From Streptomyces chromofuscus (lineage in GTDB: Bacteria; Actinomycetota; Actinomycetes; Streptomycetales; Streptomycetaceae): a DNA stretch of 64,000 nucleotides. The notes under the pieces are model-generated. The model was not told where the DNA came from. It made no database searches and worked only from the letters and a program-made list of their open reading frames with translations. Location of the stretch: assembly GCF_015160875.1 (NCBI RefSeq), contig NZ_CP063374.1, positions 2,046,001-2,110,000 of the forward strand, read 5' to 3'. Position 1 is the first letter of the stretch; each line of letters starts with the position of its first letter. The position numbers and the translations under genes were made by a program. Positions 8,170-16,531 of this stretch are shown in pieces.

Positions 8170-9789
8170 TCAAGCGAGGAGGTAGTACGCCGCTCTGGTC
8201 GCGTCCGCGGAGGCGACACCGCCCGGGGAGGGGGCGTACAGGTCCGGGAAGTCCGCGTCGCGATACCGCCTCAACAGGCCGGGAAGCTGCGTCCAGAAGG
8301 CCTGCGGAATGCTCTGGTCGGAGGCGAGGGCCGCCTGGACGGCGTCGGACGCGGTCAGGAGATCCCCACCGGCCAGGGCTTCGCGCGCCAGGGCCGGCAG
8401 ATCGGTCCCCTCCGTGAGCCGTGCCGCCTGATCCGCACAGCCGGCATCGGCGAGTGCGACCACCGTGCGCAGCGAGCGGGAGGGGACGGCCGGGTCCTCG
8501 TCGGCCGGCAAGGTGACGGACGTGTGCCGACAGCTCAGCCCGAACTCGGCCCTCGCTGCCATGGCGCCGTACCAGCCGCGCTGGTTGGCGTCCGTCAGGC
8601 GTGCCGGCACCTTGAGTGCGGCCGCTTCCTCGACCCCTTTCTCGGCCTGCGGCCCGCACCTGAGGGCCAGCCGGTGGCACGTCATGGCGAGCAGGACGCG
8701 GTCGGACGGATCGAGGCGGCGGTCCGAACCCATCTGCCTCAGCCGCTTCTTCAACCAGCCCGGTGCGCGCTCCTGTTCAGCGCCTGCGGTCAGGGCCCGC
8801 GCCGCGTTGTAGGTGGCGGTGAGCGTGCCGAGCTGGGCCGGGGACTTGGCGACGAGACCGTCGGACCGGACGCCGCTCACCGGAGTGGGAAGCGACGGGG
8901 AGGAGCCGGGGGCGCCGAAGGTGAGCGCGCGCCGGACCAGCCATCGTGTCTGGGGGTCGGGGTCGCGCAGCGCGGGCCGGAGACAGTCGTGTGTCGGCTG
9001 CGGCAGCCGCTGACGCAGCAGGGCCAGAGCGGCTCGCTGAATCGGGTCCGGGCCGACGCAGTCACCTTCCAGCAGCACATCGGCGTCCCGGAGAGCCCGG
9101 GTGGCGTGGGCGCGTACGCCCACCGCACGCAGGGCCTCGACCGCGTAGAGCACGGGTACGGGCTGATCGGCCCGAGCGGTGTCCGCAGCGAGACGCTCCA
9201 GGGCGGCGCGGGGCACCTCGCGCTCACGGTCGAGGCACGTCAGGGTGTTCAGGAAGGCGGCACGCGTGGCGAGCGAGGTCAGACCGTCGTCCGCGCGGTC
9301 CGGCGTTCGCAGATGGGCGAGCGCTTCGTTCTCTGCCTGGTCCCGGACACCGGCCCGTTCCAGAACGGTCGCCGCTTCAGCCGGCCTGCGGCCCCTGGAA
9401 GCCGAGAGCGACAGACAGACGTAGTGGGCACGCCAGGCAGGGGTGTCCAGCACGTCGGTGCGGGCGAGATCCGCCAGGGCAGCGGGGCGGATTTCGCGTT
9501 CCGGCTCGCCGGACTGCCGGCCCGTGGTGAGCGCGGCCTCCAGACGCCCGTACGCGGTCGGATAGAGCGCGGGGTCCCGTCCGACGTCGGCGCGGGAGGC
9601 ACGTACCAGGTCATTCGCACCGCGCAGGGCGTCGAGTTGCTCGGCGAGGTCGCCGCCGGGCGGGCCGGGCCGCTCGACCGGCCCGCCCCCGTACAGGCAG
9701 GCACCCAGCGCCGCGGCCATGGCCACCGCGACGGCGGCGAGCACGTGGTTCCGACGACGGGGGTGCCGGTGGAGAAGGCTGTTCTTCAC
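8170..9789 (-). CDS. Large helical putative lipoprotein of unknown function
   Basis: I do not recognise this 539-residue protein. It has a basic N-terminus (LHRHPRRRNH), a hydrophobic stretch and a lipobox-like AALGAC, so it is probably exported and lipid-anchored. The rest is rich in Ala/Leu/Arg with many short helical blocks (AYGRLEAAL, LERLAADTA, AVEALRAVG, LALLRQRL, ALVDAGCADQAARL). That pattern suggests an alpha-solenoid, TPR- or HEAT-like. Paired cysteines recur (CVGPD, HDCLRP, LALRCGP, LSCRHT). The GTG at 9789 is used; another GTG at 9816 overlaps the upstream stop. It lies between a secreted protein gene and a MacB-like transporter, which suggests it is that transporter's extracytoplasmic partner (inference). 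Confidence 0.65.
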   Translation of the reverse strand: MKNSLLHRHPRRRNHVLAAVAVAMAAALGACLYGGGPVERPGPPGGDLAEQLDALRGANDLVRASRADVGRDPALYPTAYGRLEAALTTGRQSGEPEREIRPAALADLARTDVLDTPAWRAHYVCLSLSASRGRRPAEAATVLERAGVRDQAENEALAHLRTPDRADDGLTSLATRAAFLNTLTCLDREREVPRAALERLAADTARADQPVPVLYAVEALRAVGVRAHATRALRDADVLLEGDCVGPDPIQRAALALLRQRLPQPTHDCLRPALRDPDPQTRWLVRRALTFGAPGSSPSLPTPVSGVRSDGLVAKSPAQLGTLTATYNAARALTAGAEQERAPGWLKKRLRQMGSDRRLDPSDRVLLAMTCHRLALRCGPQAEKGVEEAAALKVPARLTDANQRGWYGAMAARAEFGLSCRHTSVTLPADEDPAVPSRSLRTVVALADAGCADQAARLTEGTDLPALAREALAGGDLLTASDAVQAALASDQSIPQAFWTQLPGLLRRYRDADFPDLYAPSPGGVASADATRAAYYLLA

Positions 9790-9802
9790 GGCGGATCGTC
9801 GG

Positions 9803-10267
9803 TCAGTCGTTGGCACAGGCGGAGGCGAACGCCTTGACGCCGGCCTTGAAGGCGCCGCCGTCGGAGCAGGTGGTGATGCTCGTGTTCATCGAGCCGCCAG
9901 GATCGGCGATGCCGCTGATGTCGGCGATCCAGGTGTTCTCGTTGGTCCAGCTGACCTGCCGGGTGTTCTCACTCACCTGCGTCCCACTGGGGCTGAGCGA
10001 GAGAGTGGCCTGCCATCCGTTGGCCTTCACGGTCGCCACATTGGTGATCTTGCTGACCCTGTACTTGTCGCCGCCCTTCGTGGTCTTGGTGGACGTCTTG
10101 AAGGAGCACTTGTCGGCGTACACGTTGCAGTGCCAGGCGTTCGCCACGACCTTGGCACCGGTGCCCGGCAGCGGCGCCGACCCTGCGTCGGACATGGCCG
10201 AACCCGGCACAGCCGTCCCCACCACCAAGGCCCCTACCAGCCCAGCGGTCAACAGCGCCTTCTTCAT
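9803..10267 (-). CDS. Small secreted protein with signal peptide, unknown function
   Basis: The 154-residue product starts MKKALLTAGLVGALVVG and has a classical Sec signal peptide, probably cleaved after PGSA. The mature part has four cysteines (WHCN, DKCS, TTCS, SACAND), enough for two disulfides. It is rich in Thr/Ser/Asn and probably beta-stranded (NVATVKANGWQATLSLSPSG). The start is set by GGGGAGA upstream of the ATG at 10267. No family is recognised. It heads the cassette that continues with the lipoprotein and the MacB-like transporter. Confidence 0.7.
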   Translation of the reverse strand: MKKALLTAGLVGALVVGTAVPGSAMSDAGSAPLPGTGAKVVANAWHCNVYADKCSFKTSTKTTKGGDKYRVSKITNVATVKANGWQATLSLSPSGTQVSENTRQVSWTNENTWIADISGIADPGGSMNTSITTCSDGGAFKAGVKAFASACAND

Positions 10268-10330
10268 CCGTTCTCTCCCCGTTTCCCAGACGCACCCGCG
10301 CCTGCCTCTGTCACCTCTGACGGAAGCCGG

Positions 10331-10356
10331 ACTGTACATGCGGCGCGAAGTGTCAA
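10331..10356 (-). promoter_or_regulatory. Possible promoter for the secreted-protein cassette
   Basis: On the minus strand a TTGACA (complement of 10351-10356) stands upstream of TACAGT (complement of 10331-10336), about 65 bases before the ATG at 10267. The spacer is only 14 bases, short of the usual 16-18, so this is a weak call. The rest of the gap 10268-10560 holds nothing else that I recognise. Confidence 0.3.
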
Positions 10357-10560
10357 GGGCGACTGAAAAAGGCGTCTGAGTGCGCGGGGTATTGAGAAAT
10401 TCCGGCAGCTGGAAGGCGATGAACAGCTCCCACGCTGCTCACCGAGAGTTCCGGAACGGCCAGTTCCAGCCAGGCGGAGTCGACCGGGTTCACCCGTCGG
10501 CATGACGCGCGGAGCGCCGGGATGCCGACCTGGCGATGACACCTCGGTGGACGCCCCAGG

Positions 10561-11361
10561 TCAGGGGCGAGTCGCCGTCGCTTCCTCATCGCCGTGACCG
10601 GCCAGCGCATGCTCGAACAGCCGCTCGGCTTCGGCGATCGCCTGGCTCATCCGACCGCGGTGGGCCCCCAGACCGCCGATCACCTCGTCGACGTCGCGCA
10701 GTCCCGCCCGCTCCAGCAACCGCTTCTCATTGGTCACCCACTCCCCCCGGGCCGCCAGCACAGCGTGCCCGGTCTGTGCGGCTGCCGTGGCGAGCGCGCC
10801 CGCGACCTCGGTGAGGCGGCCGGCCGGGGCGTGGTTGGTCTTCGCGTAGGCGAGGGTGTCGCGGGCGGTGCCGTACCAGCGGCGGCTCGCCGTGCGCCGC
10901 AGTCTGACCGGGTACGCCGCGGGGCGCGGCAGCTGACCGCGCAGTACCTGGTTGACCGCCAGCTCGGCGACGACCAAGTAGCTCGGAATCCCGGCGAGAT
11001 GGAACAGCAACGGCTCCACCCGGAACCGCCCCTCCTTCGCCTCCCCCAACTCCCTCTCCACCACCTCGAGATCGCGGTAGTGGACGTCCACCCGCCGCCC
11101 GTCGATCGTCAGCCACGCACCCCCGTTGAACACGCCCCCGCCCCAGCCGCCGACCTCCGACACCTCTCCCTCCCAGCCGAGGGCGCGGAGGTCGGCCGGG
11201 TCGAAGGGGCCGCGGTAGTAGACGGCCAGGTCCCAGTCGCTGTCGGGTCCATGGGTGCCCTGAGCCCGGGAGCCGCCGAGGGCCACGGCCTGGACGGTGG
11301 GCAGCGCTGCCAGGCGGTCGGCGGTGGTGTCGAGGAACGTGTCGTCGTCCGGCGTGGGCAT
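10561..11361 (-). CDS. Nucleotidyltransferase domain protein
   Basis: The 266-residue protein begins with a Pol-beta-type nucleotidyltransferase domain. It has the GGSRAQGTHGPDSDWDLAVYY motif near residue 28 with the two catalytic aspartates (D-W-D), and a third acidic site in RRVDVHYRDLE. The C-terminal half is helical (ARDTLAYAKTNHAP, LLERAGLRDVDEVI) and resembles the HEPN-like or DUF4111-type tail found in aminoglycoside adenylyltransferase relatives. It may transfer AMP to a small molecule or a protein. The ATG at 11361 has no clear ribosome site. No resistance role is asserted. Confidence 0.8.
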   Translation of the reverse strand: MPTPDDDTFLDTTADRLAALPTVQAVALGGSRAQGTHGPDSDWDLAVYYRGPFDPADLRALGWEGEVSEVGGWGGGVFNGGAWLTIDGRRVDVHYRDLEVVERELGEAKEGRFRVEPLLFHLAGIPSYLVVAELAVNQVLRGQLPRPAAYPVRLRRTASRRWYGTARDTLAYAKTNHAPAGRLTEVAGALATAAAQTGHAVLAARGEWVTNEKRLLERAGLRDVDEVIGGLGAHRGRMSQAIAEAERLFEHALAGHGDEEATATRP

Positions 11362-11547
11362 GTGCGCAGCGTATGGAGCCGGGTCGCGTTGCTCCAGGCA
11401 TTTACGGCCCGGAGTGGTGCGTGGACGGGCTGGGAGAGTGTGGGTGGGGCCGGCATGCGGAGCTGCGGGCTCCGACGCCGCCCCGCGAGAAATTGGGGTG
11501 CGTGTGCTCGCGTGGGAGCGGATGATCGGCGGGTTGGGCCGGCGTAC

Positions 11548-11662
11548 GCGCGTCCGCCGTGACCGCCCTGTGTGGCCCTGCACCCCGGGCGCGTCCGCCG
11601 TGACCGCCCTGTGTGGCCCCCTGCACCCCGGGCGCGTCCGCCGTGACCGCCCTGTGTGCCCG
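11548..11662 (+). repeat. Tandem repeat, 41/43-bp unit, 2.7 copies
   Basis: Three consecutive copies begin GCGCGTCCGCCGTGACCGCC at 11548, 11589 and 11632. The first two end with CTGCACCCCGG and differ by a CC insertion, and the third is cut off near 11662. The period is not constant modulo three, so it is not coding. The rest of the gap 11362-11694 is plain GC-rich sequence with no gene. The array ends about 30 bases before the RidA start. Confidence 0.85.
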
Positions 11663-11694
11663 TCCACCCGCCGTCCGTCCCAGGAGCGAGCCCC

Positions 11695-12120
11695 GTGATC
11701 CACCGCGTCACCGTCCCCTCCCTCTTCCCTCCCCCGGCCTACTCCCACGCCTCCGTCGTCGAAGCCGGCACGAAGCTCGCCTTCCTCGCCGGATCCGTGC
11801 CGCTCGATGCCGACGGGAATCTCGTCGGCGAGGGAGATCCCGTACGGCAGGCCCGGCAGGTGATCGCCAACCTGGAGGAGCAACTGCGGGCCGTCGGGAG
11901 GGACTTGGCGCACGTGCTGGCGACCGAGGTCTACGTCGTGAGCGGCGAGCCGGCCGTACTGTCCGCCGTGTGGGAGGTCGTGGCGGCGTCCGGGCTGAGT
12001 GCCGGTCCTCACTCGTCGACGCTTCTCGGGGTGGCCTGTCTCGGTTACACGGGGCAGTTGGTGGAGATCACGGCCACGGCCGTCGTTCCCGAGGGCGACG
12101 AGGACGGGGTCCGTCCATGA
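11695..12120 (+). CDS. RidA/YjgF family protein
   Basis: The 141-residue protein matches the RidA (reactive enamine/imine deaminase) family. It has PAYSHASVVEAGTKLAFLAGSVPLDADG at the N-terminus, ARQVIANLEEQLRAVG in the central helix and a C-terminal strand LVEITATAVVP. In this position authentic RidA has the arginine-containing RxxVEV motif; here the equivalent reads GQLVEIT without the Arg, so deaminase activity is less certain. The GTG at 11695 follows AGGAG with good spacing. Its stop overlaps the ATG of the next gene (ATGA), so the two are coupled. Confidence 0.87.
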   Translation: MIHRVTVPSLFPPPAYSHASVVEAGTKLAFLAGSVPLDADGNLVGEGDPVRQARQVIANLEEQLRAVGRDLAHVLATEVYVVSGEPAVLSAVWEVVAASGLSAGPHSSTLLGVACLGYTGQLVEITATAVVPEGDEDGVRP

Positions 12121-12566
12121 GCCGGGTCGCGCTCCGCCGTGCCGTCGCGGCCGACGCGGGCGCCGCGGCGGACGTCTGGCTGCGGTCCTTCGCCGCCGCG
12201 TTGCCGACGGTCGTCCGGCCGCGCTCCGACGACGAGGTGCGGGCCTACTTCCACGAGGTGGTGGTGCCCCTGCGGGAGACCTGGGTGGCCGAGTCCGCGG
12301 ACGGCGTGGTGGGGGTCATGGTCCTCGACGGCGACCAGCTCTCCCAGCTCTACCTCGATCCGGGCTGGCGCGGCCAAGGCCTCGGGGACCGTTTCCTGCG
12401 ACTCGCCCGACAGCGCCGGCCACACGGCCTGACCCTGTGGACCTTCCAGGTCAACACCCCCGCCCACCGCTTCTACGAACGCCACGGCTTCGTCGCCGTC
12501 GAGCGCACCGACGGCAGCGGCAACGAGGAGCGCGAGCCGGACGTCCGGTACGAGTGGCGGCCCTGA
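12117..12566 (+). CDS. GNAT family N-acetyltransferase
   Basis: The 149-residue protein has the GNAT acetyl-CoA binding signature LYLDPGWRGQGLGDRFL (R/Q-x-x-G-x-G/A) near residue 85 and the C-terminal NTPAHRFYERHGFVAVERTDG typical of motif B. Its first strand, RVALRRAVAADAGAAADVW, is a normal GNAT opening. It is translationally coupled to the RidA gene upstream. The acceptor substrate is unknown. Confidence 0.92.
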   Translation: MSRVALRRAVAADAGAAADVWLRSFAAALPTVVRPRSDDEVRAYFHEVVVPLRETWVAESADGVVGVMVLDGDQLSQLYLDPGWRGQGLGDRFLRLARQRRPHGLTLWTFQVNTPAHRFYERHGFVAVERTDGSGNEEREPDVRYEWRP

Positions 12567-12649
12567 CACAGCAGCCGCACGGTTCCCACCGTCGTCAGCC
12601 CAGGCGTAACCGGCGCACCCGCTCCACCTGTGCGAGACGGAACCCCGCC

Positions 12650-13337
12650 AGGGCCTGTTGCGAAAGCCGTAGGCGGCTGGAACCGACCATCCAAGCCAGT
12701 CCACCCGCACCCGTCCGGTCTGCTACGGGGCCGCCCAGCACCGAGCCGAGGCACCCCGATCGCCTCCAGAACCGGCTCGAACTGCGGAGAATCGCCTCGC
12801 TGACCGGCCGTGATCAGGACGGACAACGGCTCCTGCCCCTGCTCGGCAGCGAGGTGGACCTTGGTGGTCAGCCTGCCCCGGGAGCGTCCGAGGCCGTGGT
12901 CGGCCGGCTCGACGGCGATGCTGCCGGGTGGCTCCTTTTGCAGGTCCCCTTTTTCGACGCCCCCGCGGCGTGCTGGTGGGCCCTGCAGACCGTGGAGTCG
13001 ACGTTCACGTCCCAGGTGATCAAGCCTTGGGCGTCGGCCCGGGCCTGGAGTTGGGTGACGAGCCGGGCCCAGGTGCCATCGCGCTGCCAGCGGCGGAACG
13101 GGTCGTGGACCCGGTCCCAGGGTCCGTAGCGTCCGGCACATCACGCCAGGGAGCACCGGTCCGGGTCCGCCACCGTGTGCCGTCCATCAGCTGCCGTCGC
13201 GTCCATACCGGCGGTCGGCCCGGTTTGATGCCCTGTGGCAACAGCGGCTCCAGCCGGGCCCACTGGCTTTCGTCAGATCCCCACGCCCCACAGAGCGTGA
13301 TCATCCACCACCAAGATCCACTTTCGCAACAGGCCCT
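12650..13337. mobile_element. Degenerate IS5-family insertion sequence (about 688 bp)
   Basis: The element is bounded by perfect 17-bp terminal inverted repeats: AGGGCCTGTTGCGAAAG at 12650-12666 and its complement at 13321-13337. Between them lies a broken IS5-type transposase on the minus strand. The end of the transposase nearest the left repeat is missing; the coding sequence breaks off within RPRSRPDG and joins almost directly to the terminal repeat. The element is therefore internally deleted and not autonomous, but its ends are intact. No clear target-site duplication is seen. Confidence 0.88.
12680..13304 (-). pseudogene. IS5-family transposase remnant, frameshifted and truncated
   Basis: The first part (from 13304) reads as a normal IS5-type N-terminus: WARLEPLLPQ, GRPPVWTRRQL, TGAPWRDVP. 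After this the coding moves to a second frame (DRVHDPFRRWQRDGTWARL, ITWDVNVDSTV with the first catalytic Asp region, CRAHQHAAG). It then enters a third frame (KGDLQKEPP, GRSRGRLTTKVHLAAEQG, PLSVLITAGQRGDSPQFEPVLEAI). The C-terminal catalytic part is absent. At least two frameshifts plus the deletion make it inactive. Confidence 0.88.
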
Positions 13338-13406
13338 ACCAGGGCCGCGTACCGGTCCGTCGCGGCCACCAGCGCCTGCGCCATCCCCGGCGCGCCCGCG
13401 TGGTCT

Positions 13407-14228
13407 TCAAGTGCGCACCGCCAACCCGGCAGTGCGTGCCGCTCTGCCCAGCACGTCCCGCAGCATCTTGGGGGTGAGCCGACCGGTGAAGGTGTTGCGC
13501 TGGCTGACGTGGAAGCAGCCGAAGAGGTGGAGCGCCGTTGGTTGGGCGGGGGTGGTACCGGGCGTGGTGGTGGTCCCTGGGGTGGGGTCGGCCGACGTGA
13601 CAGGTGGGGAAGCCTGCGGGGTCCGTGCTGCCTGTCCTTGTCCTGCGGGCAGCGTCACCACCGTGCCGTGCGCGAAGGCCGGCCTCGGTCGCGGCACCGT
13701 CCAGCCCGCTTCCGTGAACGCCGGCAGCGCCGCCTGCCAGCCGAAGGCGCCGAGCACGACCACCGCCCGCAGTGTCGGCCGCAGCAGGCCCAGTTCCTGC
13801 ACGAGCCAGGGGCGGCAGGTGTCACGTTCCTCGGGGGTGGGCTTGTTGGCGGGCGGCGCGCAGTGCACGGGCGAGGTGACGCGGACGCCGTACAGCTCCA
13901 GACCGTCGTCGGCCGACACGGACGTGGGCTGCGAGGCCAGGCCGATGTCGTACAGCGCCTCGTACAGTACGTCCCCGGACCGGTCCCCGGTGAACATCCT
14001 GCCGGTGCGGTTCCCCCCGTGCGCCGCCGGGGCGAGGCCCACGATCAGCAGCCGGGCGTCCGGCGGACCGAAACCCGGCACCGGCCGCCCCCAGTACGTC
14101 CAGTCGGCGAAGGCGGCGCGCCTGGTACGGGCCACTTCCTCACGCCAGGTGACCAGCCGGGGGCACGCCCGGCAGCCCGCGATCCGCTGGTCGAGGCCGG
14201 GCAGACCGGCAGGGGCGCTGCTGTCCAT
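13407..14228 (-). CDS. udgB: Family 5 (UdgB-type) uracil-DNA glycosylase
   Basis: The 273-residue enzyme should remove uracil, and perhaps hypoxanthine, from DNA. Motif 1, GLAPAAHGGNRTGRMFTGD, lacks the catalytic Asp of family 1, as expected for family 5. The second motif HVSQRNTFTGRL is near the C-terminus. Cysteines for the 4Fe-4S cluster are visible in GCRACPR, SPVHCAPP and DTCRPW. Between FAHGTVVTL and ALHLFGCFHVS there is a ~35-residue Thr/Pro/Gly/Ala insert (SADPTPGTTTTPGTT) that looks like a disordered surface loop. The ATG at 14228 is the natural start. Confidence 0.9.
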   Translation of the reverse strand: MDSSAPAGLPGLDQRIAGCRACPRLVTWREEVARTRRAAFADWTYWGRPVPGFGPPDARLLIVGLAPAAHGGNRTGRMFTGDRSGDVLYEALYDIGLASQPTSVSADDGLELYGVRVTSPVHCAPPANKPTPEERDTCRPWLVQELGLLRPTLRAVVVLGAFGWQAALPAFTEAGWTVPRPRPAFAHGTVVTLPAGQGQAARTPQASPPVTSADPTPGTTTTPGTTPAQPTALHLFGCFHVSQRNTFTGRLTPKMLRDVLGRAARTAGLAVRT

Positions 14229-14345
14229 GCGTCCACCGTAGATCCGTGCTCTCGTCGCGCGGCTTCCGCCCTGTCAACCGGCCCTCGCGCGGGCCGCTGG
14301 AAAAGCCTTCCGACACACCCGGCCCGAAGGATTAAGGTCAAAGGC

Positions 14346-15089
14346 ATGGCTTCCGATCGCATGGACAGGGCAAGCGGCGGCGGGACCAGCCGGAACGCCC
14401 CGGACACCACCGCCGCCCCGGCCGACGAACGTACCCAGGAGACGCCCCCGGCCCGGGAGACCGGCGGCCACGAGGCGACCGGCGCCCCCGTCCCGTCCGA
14501 CCCCGCCCTGTTCACCGACGCCCCGCCGCCCGAGGGCCCCGGCACCGACGCCCCGCTGCCCGCGCAGGTGCACGCGATCGACGACCCAAAGGTGGCCGCG
14601 GCGATCGCCGCCGCCGAGGCGGCCGGTCCGGCGAACGGCGAGACCGTCCGCATCGACAGCTGGATCTGGTCCGTACGGCTGGTCAAGACACGCTCCCAGG
14701 GCGCCACGGCCTGCCGAGGCGGCCATGTGCGGCTGAACGGCGAGCGGGTCAAGCCCGCCCACGGCGTACGGGTCGGCGACGAGGTCCGGCTCCGGCAGGA
14801 GGGCCGGGAGCGGATCGTCGTCGTCAAGCGGTTGATCCGCAAGCGGGTCGGCGCCCCGGTGGCCGTGCAGTGCTACATCGACAACAGTCCGCCGCCCCCG
14901 CCGCGCGAGGCCGTCGCCCCGGCCGGCATCCGCGACCGCGGCGCGGGCCGCCCGACCAAGCGGGACCGCCGCGAACTGGAACGCCTGCGCGCTCTGGGCG
15001 GCCTCGGCGGCTTCGCCGGGCCAGGTGCACTCGGAAACCCCGACGGGCGGGGAGGCCCGGGTGGACGGGGAGCGGCAGGCGGGCGCTGA
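14346..15089 (+). CDS. S4-domain RNA-binding protein (Hsp15/RlmH-region type)
   Basis: The 247-residue protein has a long disordered N-terminus rich in Pro/Ala/Thr (residues 1-95). An S4 RNA-binding domain follows (about 99-160: [45 protein letters not shown]). It resembles heat-shock protein 15, which binds free 50S subunits carrying nascent chains. A basic linker ([16 protein letters not shown]) leads to a Gly-rich tail ending GRGAAGGR. Immediately after its TGA the same frame continues as Gly-Pro-rich triplets into the tandem repeat at 15156, so the tail may once have been longer. Confidence 0.85.
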   Translation: MASDRMDRASGGGTSRNAPDTTAAPADERTQETPPARETGGHEATGAPVPSDPALFTDAPPPEGPGTDAPLPAQVHAIDDPKVAAAIAAAEAAGPANGETVRIDSWIWSVRLVKTRSQGATACRGGHVRLNGERVKPAHGVRVGDEVRLRQEGRERIVVVKRLIRKRVGAPVAVQCYIDNSPPPPPREAVAPAGIRDRGAGRPTKRDRRELERLRALGGLGGFAGPGALGNPDGRGGPGGRGAAGGR

Positions 15090-15155
15090 GGCCCGGCTGG
15101 ACCAGGAGGGCCGGGCGGACTCGGAGGGCCTGGGCCTGGTGGGCTCGCAGGGCCA

Positions 15156-15308
15156 GGTCCGCAGGGCCCGGTGGGTCCGCAGGGCCCGGTGGGTCCGCAG
15201 GGCCCGGTGGGTCCGCAGGGCCCGGTGGGTCCGCAGGGCCCGGTGGGTCCGCAGGGCCCGGTGGGTCCGCAGGGCCCGGTGGGTCCGCAGGGCCCGGTGG
15301 GTCCGCAG
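15156..15308 (+). repeat. 18-bp tandem repeat, 8.5 perfect copies (collagen-like in one frame)
   Basis: The unit GGTCCGCAGGGCCCGGTG is repeated eight times without change from 15156 to 15299, followed by a half unit. In the frame of the upstream S4 gene it encodes (Gly-Pro-Gln-Gly-Pro-Val)n, a collagen-like Gly-X-Y pattern. That frame is separated from the S4 gene by its TGA. Perfect identity of the copies points to recent expansion by slippage. Confidence 0.95.
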
Positions 15309-15370
15309 GTGCAGGCGGTGGTCAGGGTCGACCGGGTGGCCGGAGTGGCCGACCGGCCCCTCCGCCGTGC

Positions 15371-16057
15371 TCAAGCCGCCGCCACCGGCACCGCCCTCAC
15401 CCATATCCGATCCTCCGTCAGGTACTCGTCCACTCTCAGCCCGGCCTCCGCCAGCGCCGCCTCGAACTCCTCGCTCGTCAGCGGCCGGGCACGGAACGTC
15501 TGTGTCCAGGTCGCGTCCGGGAACTCGTACTCCGCGTGCACCGAGTTCGTGCCGTCCCCGACCGGCTCCGACGACACGATCCGCACAGTGAAGCCACCGG
15601 GATCGACCCGTTCGCGTGGCACGCTCGTGTGGTAGTCCTCGCCCTCCCGCTGGATCAGCACGGAGCCGCCTTCCGCGAGGTGCCGTACGCACGTCCGCAG
15701 CAGGCCCCGCCGCACCTCTTCGTCACCGGTGTGGACGAGGAACGACGCCAGCAGCACCGCATCGAACCTCTCCGCGAGGTCGAGCTTCTCGATGGGGCTG
15801 CATATCGTGCGCGCCCCGCGGACACGTTCCAGCATGTCCGGGGACTCGTCCACCGCCGTGACCCGGTAGCCCCGCTCCAGCAGCGGGTGCGTCATACGGC
15901 CGACCCCGCTGCCCAGCTCCAGAAGGTGCGCCCCTGCGGGCACCGCGCCTGCGATGATGTCGGGCTCGTTCCCCACCGGCAGCCGTGAGTACAGCTCGAC
16001 CGCGCAGCCGTCCGGCGTGATCGCCCCCGGTCCCGTCCCCTGATGTCCCGCACGCAT
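15371..16057 (-). CDS. Class I SAM-dependent methyltransferase
   Basis: The 228-residue protein has SAM-binding motif I ([13 protein letters not shown]) near residue 50, followed by [13 protein letters not shown] (motif II acidic end) and [17 protein letters not shown] (motif post-II). It is a Rossmann methyltransferase of the Methyltransf_25 type with unknown acceptor. The ATG at 16057 is chosen; an alternative ATG at 16069 adds four residues. It is convergent with the S4 gene and the tandem repeat lies between their ends. Confidence 0.88.
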   Translation of the reverse strand: MRAGHQGTGPGAITPDGCAVELYSRLPVGNEPDIIAGAVPAGAHLLELGSGVGRMTHPLLERGYRVTAVDESPDMLERVRGARTICSPIEKLDLAERFDAVLLASFLVHTGDEEVRRGLLRTCVRHLAEGGSVLIQREGEDYHTSVPRERVDPGGFTVRIVSSEPVGDGTNSVHAEYEFPDATWTQTFRARPLTSEEFEAALAEAGLRVDEYLTEDRIWVRAVPVAAA

Positions 16058-16228
16058 GGTCAGCCCCATGCCCGCCCAACGGCCCGCGCCCCGACGGCCG
16101 TTCCCACCCAGCCCTTGTTCACCCGTTCGAGTGAGCCGATCCCCTGTGCCCGCCCGACACCCAGCAGCCCCCTGCCTGGAGAACATCCGCACCGCGGAGT
16201 ACGTTGCCAAAGAGGAGTGATGATCCCG

Positions 16229-16531
16229 ATGCGTACGGGCAGTGAACCGTCGACCGCGCGCAGTGCGCTGCGGGCGCGCTTCTGGCTGTGCGTGTGGGGG
16301 CTGGCCTGGGCCGTCTTCGGAACGATCGCCTTCACCCTGGTCGGCCGCCCGGGCTGGGCGATCGCCTGCGGCGTCCTCTGGCTGGTGATCACCGCCGACC
16401 TGGTCGTGATCGTCCGGCACATCCGCCAGGGCCCGCACTTCCAACCGGGCCGGGACGTCCCGCCCTACCGACCCGTGGACGACCGCAGCCCACAGCGCCG
16501 GACCCGGCCCCCGGACGACTGGTCTTCGTAG
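16229..16531 (+). CDS. Small membrane protein, DUF6343-like
   Basis: The 100-residue protein starts MRTGSEPSTARSALRARFWL, typical of a small actinobacterial membrane protein family (DUF6343, from memory). It has two transmembrane helices (about residues 20-40 and 46-68) and an Arg/Pro-rich cytoplasmic tail. A GAGGAG site at 16212-16217 favours the ATG at 16229 over one at 16220, which would be too close. Function unknown. Confidence 0.72.
   Translation: MRTGSEPSTARSALRARFWLCVWGLAWAVFGTIAFTLVGRPGWAIACGVLWLVITADLVVIVRHIRQGPHFQPGRDVPPYRPVDDRSPQRRTRPPDDWSS

Noticed and set aside
15156..15308. CRISPR-like short repeats
   Set aside because: Units are 18 bp and directly adjacent, with no spacers.
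15171..15635. Plus-strand collagen-like frame as an independent gene
   Set aside because: Its 3' half is antisense to a well-supported methyltransferase and it has no ribosome binding site; only the repeat itself is reported.
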